From CAZTLE01 sp964614415 (GTDB lineage Bacteria; Bacteroidota; Bacteroidia; Flavobacteriales; Flavobacteriaceae), in the NCBI GenBank assembly GCA_964614415.1, contig CAZTLE010000232.1, positions 1 to 5,808 on the forward strand: a DNA stretch of 5,808 nt, read 5' to 3'. Position numbers and translations under genes: made by a program. The first letter of the stretch is position 1. Each line of letters opens with the position of its first letter. Below, piece after piece: positions 1 to 5,808 of the stretch. The notes under the pieces are model-generated. The model searched no databases. It saw only the letters and a list, made by a program, of their open reading frames with translations, and was not told where the DNA came from.

Positions 1-3000
1 GGATCATCCTATAACCTCGCAGAGCTTATTCAGAATAGGACCTCTTCCGAGTTTATAATTACTGCTGAACATGTGAGCAGGGTAAGTGGTATACACCACA
101 TTTATCTGCGCCAGGCTATAAATGGAATTGAAGTACATGGTACGGAGTCCAGTGTGCATCTCAATGCACAAGGTGAAGTTATTAGAACAAATAACCGCTT
201 CGTGGACGGAATCCAGGCCCGGGCATCAAGTGCCTCTATAACTGCCGAAGAGGCTATCAGATCGGTCGCAAGTCAAATGCAGTATTCGATTTCAGGACTT
301 CAGGAGCTGGAACGCAACAACGATATCAATCAGTCGGCCTTGTTCAGCAAGGCGGGTATTTCGGGTGAAGAAATCCCGGTGAAACTAGTCTATTATTATC
401 GGGAAGGTATTGGTACCGACCTCGTATGGGAGCTTTCCGTGCAGGAATTAACTTCCTCCGACTGGTGGAACTTTAGGGTAGATGCAACTAACGGCGCCAT
501 CATAGATAAAGATAACTGGACAGTTTCGTGCTTTGATGAGAATCACGCCGATCACAATCACGGCTCAAACGGTTCTAAAATAGTAGAAGACAGCTATGAC
601 GCGTTGCCTGCTACTACTGTTCCCACAGAAGCTGAGGCAAACCTAATGGTAGGTTCTTATCGTGTTTTCGCCCTACCCATCGAAACACCTAATCATGGAA
701 GTAGAACGCTGGTGACCAATCCGGACGACCCAACGGCCTCACCCTTTGGATGGCATGATACGAATGGTGCAGCCGGTTCAGAATTCACAAGAACGCAAGG
801 TAATAACGTACGTGCTTATGATGATGACAATAACACTAACAGCCCTACCGGTACCGGAGCGTATGCCGAAGGTGGAGGAAGCCTGATTTTTGACTTTGCC
901 TTGAACCTGACATATTCTAACGGAGACCAGTCGGAAGATGCTGCTGTTACCAATGTGTTCTATTGGAGCAATATCATTCACGATGTGATGTATCACTACG
1001 GTTTTGACGAATCTTCAGGAAATTTCCAGGAGAATAACTACGGAAATGGCGGTAGTGGTAGTGACAGCGTTAATGCTGAAGCACAGGACGGTTCCGGAAC
1101 CTGTAATGCGAATTTCGGGACACCCTCCGATGGTTTCAACCCTCGTATGCAAATGTTCGTGTGTAATGACCGCGACGGAGACTTTGACAATGGGGTTATT
1201 GTACATGAATACGGACATGGTATTTCAAACCGACTTACCGGAGGTCCAGGGGCCTCAGGATGTTTGACTAACAGAGAGCAAATGGGTGAAGGATGGAGTG
1301 ATATTTATGCGTTGCTTTTAACCATGGAACCCGGCGATGAAGGCTCTGATGTTCGTGGAATTGGAACCTGGTTGGTAGGAGAAGACGAAACCGGAACCGG
1401 AATCCGAACTTTTGCCTATAGCACCGATTTTGGAGTGAATTCCCTAAGCTATGACGATATAAATACCGAATCCGTTCCGCACGGAATTGGAGCAACCTGG
1501 GCGAGCATGCTCTGGGATATGACCTGGGGATTGATAGATGCGCATGGATTTAGTACAGACTTTTATACATTCACCGGTAATGTGAATACCGATGCCGGAA
1601 ATGTACAGGCCCTGGCTTTGATTACAGAAGGTTTGAAATTACAGCCTTGCAGTCCGGGATTCGTAGATGGTCGTGATGCCATCTTACAGGCCGATGTAAA
1701 TATATATGGAGGAGCCAACCAATGTATTATCTGGGAGGCCTTTGCCAATAGAGGGCTTGGGTTTAGTGCCGCGCAGGGAAGTACTAACAATGAAAATGAC
1801 GGGACGCCTGCGTTCGACTTACCTCCTACAATTGCAGGATTTGACAATACGATTACGAACGCTTGTCTGGCAGGAGGAAATCTGTCCGGAGGTGGTGGAT
1901 TCCCCACCGGTGGTGTATACAGTGGCCCCGGTGTTACCGATGACGGTAATGGAACTACCTATACGTTCAACCCCGTAACCGCAGGAGTGGGAACACATAC
2001 GGTGACTTATACAGTGAATGATTTCTGTAATGCTAATTCAAGCACTAATTTTGATACTACGGTTGGCGTTCAGGATACCAGTTTGGGACTTACATGCCCC
2101 TCGGATATGCTGGTAGAGAGTGATTCCAATTCAGTATGCCAGGCGGAGGTGGTATTCACCTACCCTGCACCGGAAGGAGATCTGTGCAACCGAACGGCAA
2201 ATGACCTGTCCCAGAATACGGCTTCATCCATTGGAGCGGGACTGGATTGTACAGACACACCTGCAGGACACTTAAGAAGCTTCAGCCTTTCCGGAATGGG
2301 AGTGACACGCGATTACACGATTAACGGGATCGATGTGGGAATTAATAATAATTCTGCCGGATTGGCCCCGATTACGGTAAACATTTATTTGGATAGTCAG
2401 TTGGGCGCGGCGGTGACTACGTTTGCAGTTCCTATTTCCGGGGCAGTGGCGCCTTACGCGACGGCTACCTCAATAGTGCCTGGCGGAACGAATTTTACGC
2501 ATACAGTTCCGATGAACGTGTTCCTTCCGGCAGGAACTTCCTTCCATGTGGAGGTGGTTTCACCATCCTCCCGAACGGGATTAGTGGGATACAATGATGC
2601 CGGTGGAGGACCGGCCAATGAAACCACGACAGGATTTATCAACTGTGTAGGAGGGAACTACATAACCCCGGGTAGTGTTGGCTTTGGAGATCTCGCCGTA
2701 CTCATTGAAGTAGACGGAGAAGAAAGTAACGAATATACGACGGTGCAAACTGCAGGACTGGCTCCGGGATCTACCTTCCCGGCCGGTACGACAACGAATA
2801 CATTTATGACATCTGCGCAGAGCGGTGGAAGCACGAGCTGTTCATTCGATGTTACGGTGATCGGTAAGACGACCATCTATTCCGGTGGTGTTTGGAGTCC
2901 CATAGACCCGCTTGCCGGCTCGAACGCACAGTTTGATGAGAATTATAACACCCTAAGTGGTGACATAACAGCTTGCTCCTGTGATGTGGAATCCGGAGCG

Positions 3001-4539
3001 ACGGTTACGGTCGACGCCAACGGTTTCCTGGATATTAACAGCAGGATAAATGTGGATGGAACACTTGTCGTTCAGCACCAGGGTAGTATTGTTCAAACCG
3101 ATGGCGACGCACCTGTGATCAACAATGGGACGATCAACGTGGAGATGACCTCTCCCGTGTTGCAAACACGCGACTTCATGGTCATGGGAAGCCCAATGAC
3201 AGCTGAAACGAGAACGGGTGTATACAATACGGCTTTCCTGGTACTGGAACACAGTCCGGCCGACTTCATTCCGCATCCTTCGGTTCCGGCAGGACCTACC
3301 AACTTCGCCGATGATAACGGGGATTTCTGGACTCAGTTTGCGGCTGGCCCGATCAATGTTGGGGAAGGATATATTGTTAGGCCGCAGTCCGGTTTTACCG
3401 ATCCGGCCAATACAACCTATAATTTCACACACAGTTTGGGAACGTTGAACAATGGAGATGTTTCACGAAATGTAGTGTTCAACGGACTAGGAACCAACCC
3501 GGACGGAACACCCAATGTATTCTCCAATCCGTATGCTTCTGCTATTGATGCTGATGACTTCATTAATGACAATGCTTTGGTGAATGAGGTGTATTTCTGG
3601 GAGCACCTGACGCCTCCAAGCTCGACTATTCCGGGAGCAAATGGCTACAACTTTGATATGGGAGATATTTCCATGTACAACCTTTCGGGAGGAACGGCAG
3701 CTGCCAACGATCCAGGTACCAGCACGCAACCCAACGGAATTATTTCCACAGGGCAGGGGTTTGGTATCAAGGCTTTTGGAGCCGGTACGGTTACGTTCAC
3801 GAACAGTATGCGACTCACGACTGGGAATACAACCCTAAGAACCCCGGAAGACGGTGTGGACAGAATCTGGTTGCGATTAACGAATAACGAGTTCGATCAA
3901 AACAGTAATACCCTGGTTGCCTTTAACCCACTCGCCACGGAGCAATGGGATGCCGGATATGACAGTAACCGATTGGCTACGTTCATTTCCCTTTATTCAC
4001 AGTTGGAAGTAGGTTCTGAACAGCTTGGAATTCAGACCAGAGAAGAGTTTGAGACAGGTATGAAAATCTCCATGGGATTTGCTTCCTTGATTGCAAAACC
4101 AACGGCCTATACGATTTCAATTGACGCTTTAGAAGGTGCTAACATTGGTAATGCCGATGTATATCTTATCGATAATGAGTTGAATATTATCACAAATCTT
4201 ACGGAACAGAATTATACGTTCGTTAGTGACAAGGGAACATTCGATCGCCGCTTTACGCTTCAGTTCGAGTACGAGGTATTGAGTGTGGATGATGTAAATC
4301 CATTGGATAGCATTGCTATTTATCCGAACCCAACCACCGGAACACTGAATATCATTTCACCTGTGGAAGTGATTGAACAGGTAGAGATTGTGGATATTCA
4401 GGGGCGTAAGATTCAGAATGTAAAGTTCCAAAGTCAGGGCGTTCAGATAATGGACCTTTCCGATCTGAGCTCAGCGGTGTACTTTGTTCGTATCCAAACG
4501 GAAAGTGGATCTGTTACCAAACGGATCATAAAAGAATAA
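1..4539 (+). CDS. T9SS-secreted M36 (fungalysin-type) zinc metallopeptidase, multidomain, 5' end outside window
   Basis: Secreted endopeptidase, expected to be exported by Sec, passed through T9SS, and either surface-anchored or released. The frame is open from base 1, so signal peptide and true start are missing; GTG at 73 is internal because family-like propeptide sequence precedes it. Numbering codons from base 1, I see: FTP propeptide (about 1-70); PepSY-like part (about 76-175); His-rich linker (H182, H185, H187); M36 catalytic domain (about 200-609) with HEYGH at 402-406 and GEGWSD at 429-434. H402, H406 and E430 are the zinc ligands by homology and E403 the catalytic base; H494 in PHGIG is probably the transition-state histidine (inference). 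Then come an Ig-like module (610-690), a split HYR module (697-955), a beta-rich flavobacterial module (about 956-1430) and a type A sorting domain (about 1437-1512). Some 1512 residues are visible, far more than the catalytic core needs. Many cysteines fit an exported protein. Substrate unknown; nutrient proteolysis is likely. Confidence 0.93.
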   Translation, partial: GSSYNLAELIQNRTSSEFIITAEHVSRVSGIHHIYLRQAINGIEVHGTESSVHLNAQGEVIRTNNRFVDGIQARASSASITAEEAIRSVASQMQYSISGLQELERNNDINQSALFSKAGISGEEIPVKLVYYYREGIGTDLVWELSVQELTSSDWWNFRVDATNGAIIDKDNWTVSCFDENHADHNHGSNGSKIVEDSYDALPATTVPTEAEANLMVGSYRVFALPIETPNHGSRTLVTNPDDPTASPFGWHDTNGAAGSEFTRTQGNNVRAYDDDNNTNSPTGTGAYAEGGGSLIFDFALNLTYSNGDQSEDAAVTNVFYWSNIIHDVMYHYGFDESSGNFQENNYGNGGSGSDSVNAEAQDGSGTCNANFGTPSDGFNPRMQMFVCNDRDGDFDNGVIVHEYGHGISNRLTGGPGASGCLTNREQMGEGWSDIYALLLTMEPGDEGSDVRGIGTWLVGEDETGTGIRTFAYSTDFGVNSLSYDDINTESVPHGIGATWASMLWDMTWGLIDAHGFSTDFYTFTGNVNTDAGNVQALALITEGLKLQPCSPGFVDGRDAILQADVNIYGGANQCIIWEAFANRGLGFSAAQGSTNNENDGTPAFDLPPTIAGFDNTITNACLAGGNLSGGGGFPTGGVYSGPGVTDDGNGTTYTFNPVTAGVGTHTVTYTVNDFCNANSSTNFDTTVGVQDTSLGLTCPSDMLVESDSNSVCQAEVVFTYPAPEGDLCNRTANDLSQNTASSIGAGLDCTDTPAGHLRSFSLSGMGVTRDYTINGIDVGINNNSAGLAPITVNIYLDSQLGAAVTTFAVPISGAVAPYATATSIVPGGTNFTHTVPMNVFLPAGTSFHVEVVSPSSRTGLVGYNDAGGGPANETTTGFINCVGGNYITPGSVGFGDLAVLIEVDGEESNEYTTVQTAGLAPGSTFPAGTTTNTFMTSAQSGGSTSCSFDVTVIGKTTIYSGGVWSPIDPLAGSNAQFDENYNTLSGDITACSCDVESGATVTVDANGFLDINSRINVDGTLVVQHQGSIVQTDGDAPVINNGTINVEMTSPVLQTRDFMVMGSPMTAETRTGVYNTAFLVLEHSPADFIPHPSVPAGPTNFADDNGDFWTQFAAGPINVGEGYIVRPQSGFTDPANTTYNFTHSLGTLNNGDVSRNVVFNGLGTNPDGTPNVFSNPYASAIDADDFINDNALVNEVYFWEHLTPPSSTIPGANGYNFDMGDISMYNLSGGTAAANDPGTSTQPNGIISTGQGFGIKAFGAGTVTFTNSMRLTTGNTTLRTPEDGVDRIWLRLTNNEFDQNSNTLVAFNPLATEQWDAGYDSNRLATFISLYSQLEVGSEQLGIQTREEFETGMKISMGFASLIAKPTAYTISIDALEGANIGNADVYLIDNELNIITNLTEQNYTFVSDKGTFDRRFTLQFEYEVLSVDDVNPLDSIAIYPNPTTGTLNIISPVEVIEQVEIVDIQGRKIQNVKFQSQGVQIMDLSDLSSAVYFVRIQTESGSVTKRIIKE
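2191..2730 (+). other. Inserted beta-sandwich-like domain inside the HYR module of the M36 peptidase
   Basis: This is a protein domain within the large gene, codons 731-910 counted from base 1. The sequence before it (codons 697-730, starting LTCPSDM and ending GDLCN) is the first half of a HYR module. The sequence after it (codons 911-955, starting EYTTVQTAGL and ending CSFDVTV) is the second half. Together the halves make about 79 residues, the usual size of one HYR domain. The insert is about 180 residues, rich in alternating hydrophobic strands (for example ITVNIYLD and LAVLIEV), with two cysteines (in GLDC and INC) that could pair. I infer a jelly-roll or carbohydrate-binding-like sandwich; the fold name is a guess. 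Confidence 0.6.
4309..4536 (+). other. Type A T9SS C-terminal sorting domain of the M36 peptidase
   Basis: The last roughly 76 residues of the large protein carry the hallmarks of the Por secretion tail (type A sorting domain). These are the IYPNPTTG motif at 4318-4341, a central VEIVDIQGRKI strand pair, LSDLSSAVYFVRIQT near the end, and a basic VTKRIIKE terminus. In this family the domain directs the protein through the type IX translocon and is then removed by the PorU sortase, often with attachment to lipopolysaccharide. This places the peptidase outside the cell and is strong evidence for a Bacteroidota host. Confidence 0.93.
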
Positions 4540-4558
4540 ATCGAGATACAGCTCAATG

Positions 4559-4590
4559 AAAACCGTCTCTGAATGAGGCGGTTTTTTGTT
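4559..4590 (+). terminator. Rho-independent terminator after the M36 peptidase gene
   Basis: Twenty bases after the TAA stop, an 11-bp stem forms between 4559-4569 (AAAACCGTCTC) and 4575-4585 (GAGGCGGTTTT). It contains one T-G wobble (4566 with 4578) and a 5-base loop, TGAAT. The T-rich run 4582-4590 overlaps and follows the right arm. Stem, tight loop and T tract are the standard intrinsic terminator design. It separates the peptidase transcript from the downstream pair. Confidence 0.9.
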
Positions 4591-4624
4591 GAAATAAAAG
4601 AATTCTTTTTCAGTTATTTACAAC

Positions 4625-5497
4625 ATGAAGAAAGTACTGTTTGTTGTTCTTCTTCTTGTAGGTGCAGGATTATTGCTGTTCACAAAGAAGGGAAAGGTTG
4701 TTCAGAATGTTGCCAAGTCATACATAATACCGACCAATTATGTAAACGAAGCGGGTAATACGGTCATGGAACGGGTTACTGTGCCAGACGGATACGCTCG
4801 TGATCTTTATGCTGAAGGTAGTTTTCAGGACTACGTCCGAAACTATCAGTTGAAACCCTTTGGTGCCAAGGTCATCAAGTATGACGGAAATGAATACGCA
4901 TATCAGAAGGGGCATATAGGAGTCCTTGAAATACCGGTGCCAAAGAATGGCTTGCAACAGTGCGCCGACGCCCTGATACGAATGCGGGCTGAATACCTCT
5001 GGCAACAGGATAAACAGGAAGACATCGGATTTAACTTCACCTCTGGTCACTACTGCTCCTGGATAGATTATGCGAACGGATTACGCCCTAAGATCAATGG
5101 AAACCGGGTTACTTTTGAAAAGATCGCGCAGGTAGATCATTCGGAAAGAAACTTCTATCGATATTTGAATCTCATCTACATCTATGCTGGAACCCAATCG
5201 CTTTTTGACGAACTCAAGCCTGTGAAAACCATTAGTGAAGTTCAGGTAGGAGACATGATCATCAAGCCCGGGAGTCCGGGGCATGTTGTAATGATAGTTG
5301 ATGTTGCCACCAACGAAGAGGGCGAAAAATTGTTTATTTTAGCACAGGGAAATACACCCGCACAGAGTGTCCATATCCTCAAGAATCTAAGCGATTCGCA
5401 ACTGAGTCCCTGGTACGAACTTGAGATGGGTGCCTACCTGGAAATTCCCACCTACTATTTTACAAAAACACAACTGGTCCGATTTAAAGGATTATGA
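4625..5497 (+). CDS. DUF4846 family protein, N-terminal membrane anchor
   Basis: A 290-residue protein of unknown function that I recognise as DUF4846-like. Residues 1-3 are basic (MKK) and 4-20 form a hydrophobic stretch followed by KKGK, so it is a signal peptide or uncleaved anchor. There is no lipobox cysteine. The body should therefore lie in the periplasm. Family-like blocks are GSFQDYVRNYQLKP (65-78), a run ending QQCADALIRMRAEYLW (111-126), FNFTSG (136-141), YAGTQSLFDELKPV (187-200), VGDMIIKPGSPGHVVMIVDVA (208-228) and LAQGNTPAQSVHILKN (239-254). The length matches my recollection of the family. The GD...GHVVMIVD block resembles the His-containing strand of NlpC/P60 or CHAP peptidases, with H220 as candidate and C144 as a possible partner. 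This is inference and could be wrong. ATG at 4625 places the hydrophobic segment at the N-terminus; no strong Shine-Dalgarno precedes it, as is usual in Bacteroidota. The stop overlaps the next gene by 4 bases. Confidence 0.88.
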   Translation: MKKVLFVVLLLVGAGLLLFTKKGKVVQNVAKSYIIPTNYVNEAGNTVMERVTVPDGYARDLYAEGSFQDYVRNYQLKPFGAKVIKYDGNEYAYQKGHIGVLEIPVPKNGLQQCADALIRMRAEYLWQQDKQEDIGFNFTSGHYCSWIDYANGLRPKINGNRVTFEKIAQVDHSERNFYRYLNLIYIYAGTQSLFDELKPVKTISEVQVGDMIIKPGSPGHVVMIVDVATNEEGEKLFILAQGNTPAQSVHILKNLSDSQLSPWYELEMGAYLEIPTYYFTKTQLVRFKGL

Positions 5498-5808
5498 AAG
5501 AAGAACTAAGTACTCAGGAACTCCACAATCTCGCTATGAACATCGTAGGGAAGGACCTGGAGGAAAATGGCTATGAGTTTTTGGGTGTAAATTCGAAGAT
5601 GAAGAAGGACCCGCAGTTCGTGGCGTTAAAGGATAAGGTACTCCATTTTGTGATCGTCCGGGCCATTTCTTATCCCGAAGACGCCTATGCCTACGACCCG
5701 ATCTTTATGAAAACGATCAAGGAGCATGCGGCTAAGTTTGAAGCGCGTGCTTATTATGCTGGTGTGGGCCTCGGTCACGGGTCAGACTATGCCAAGCCCG
5801 TCATAAAG
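5494..5808 (+). CDS. Small alpha/beta protein of unknown function, 3' end outside window
   Basis: The ATG lies in the ATGA overlap with the upstream stop, and 105 codons stay open to the window end, so the C-terminus is missing. The frame starts ELSTQELHNLAMNIVGKDLE, a helix (about 7-25). Strand YEFLGVN (27-33), a hairpin QFVALKDKVLHFVIVRAI (41-58), an amphipathic helix around 68-83 and strand ARAYYAGVGL (84-93) follow. There is no signal peptide, membrane segment or cysteine, so it is probably cytoplasmic. From memory, short flavobacterial proteins of this type are sometimes labelled Na+-translocating NADH-quinone reductase subunit F. Nothing here supports that: a 2Fe-2S cysteine cluster and FAD/NAD motifs are absent from the visible part. 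The helix-strand-hairpin-helix-strand order recalls YraN-like PD-(D/E)XK proteins, but the catalytic residues are not in place. Codon use looks like the neighbouring genes. The coupling suggests co-expression with the DUF4846 gene. Confidence 0.85.
   Translation, partial: MKEELSTQELHNLAMNIVGKDLEENGYEFLGVNSKMKKDPQFVALKDKVLHFVIVRAISYPEDAYAYDPIFMKTIKEHAAKFEARAYYAGVGLGHGSDYAKPVIK

Noticed and set aside
73..75. GTG at 73 as start codon of the large gene
   Set aside because: The frame is open to base 1 and the upstream 24 codons (YNLAELIQNR...ITAEHVSR) read as the FTP propeptide. No signal peptide follows position 73, although the protein has a secretion tail.
1563..1907. 114-codon open frame on the - strand
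   Set aside because: It is antisense to the conserved end of the M36 catalytic domain (NQCIIWEAFANRGLG), which explains the sequence fully.
1861..1935. Gly-rich stretch (LSGGGGFPTGGVYSG) as a possible repeat or frameshift scar
   Set aside because: The glycine-rich pattern is normal for the start of this Ig-like module in Bacteroidota proteins, and the frame continues sensibly through it.
2953..3432. 159-codon open frame on the - strand
   Set aside because: It lies fully antisense to the well-supported beta-rich region of the peptidase, has a composition typical of a shadow frame (rich in Arg, Cys, His) and shows no recognisable motif.
4573..4758. 61-codon open frame on the + strand starting inside the terminator
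   Set aside because: It starts in the hairpin loop, overlaps the DUF4846 N-terminus in another frame, and has a Cys/Ser/Arg-rich shadow-like product. The 4625 frame gives a proper membrane anchor instead.
1..5808. Mobile element, CRISPR array or RNA gene
   Set aside because: I saw no spaced direct repeats, terminal inverted repeats, transposase-like frame or tRNA-like cloverleaf. Nearly all bases are explained by the three coding regions, and the only gap (4540-4624) holds the terminator and a short A/T-rich leader.

Overview
The window reads as chromosomal DNA from a member of the Bacteroidota, most likely a marine-type Flavobacteriaceae. The evidence is a C-terminal type IX secretion (T9SS) sorting domain, HYR and Ig-like modules of a flavobacterial style, a DUF4846-type protein, and translation starts without a clear Shine-Dalgarno sequence. 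I cannot name the genus. All three genes lie on the + strand. I see no mobile element, tRNA, rRNA or CRISPR array.

Bases 1-4539 are one very large open frame whose 5' end lies outside the window. It encodes a secreted, multidomain M36 (fungalysin-type) zinc metallopeptidase. The visible order is: FTP/PepSY propeptide, catalytic domain with HEYGH and GEGWSD zinc motifs, Ig-like module, HYR module split by a roughly 180-residue insertion, a long beta-rich flavobacterial module, and a type A T9SS sorting domain. A strong Rho-independent terminator (4559-4590) follows and closes this transcription unit.

Bases 4625-5808 start a second unit. Its first gene is a 290-residue membrane-anchored protein that I assign to the DUF4846 family. 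Its stop overlaps the start of a third gene in an ATGA arrangement. The third gene runs off the window after 105 codons. It is a small cysteine-free alpha/beta protein of unknown function whose layout recalls a degenerate PD-(D/E)XK (YraN-like) fold. The overlap suggests that the last two genes are translationally coupled and may work together.

No complete new system is visible. The points most worth a second look are the nested domain insertion in the HYR module, the coupled DUF4846/small-protein pair, and the possible dead-nuclease fold of the third gene.
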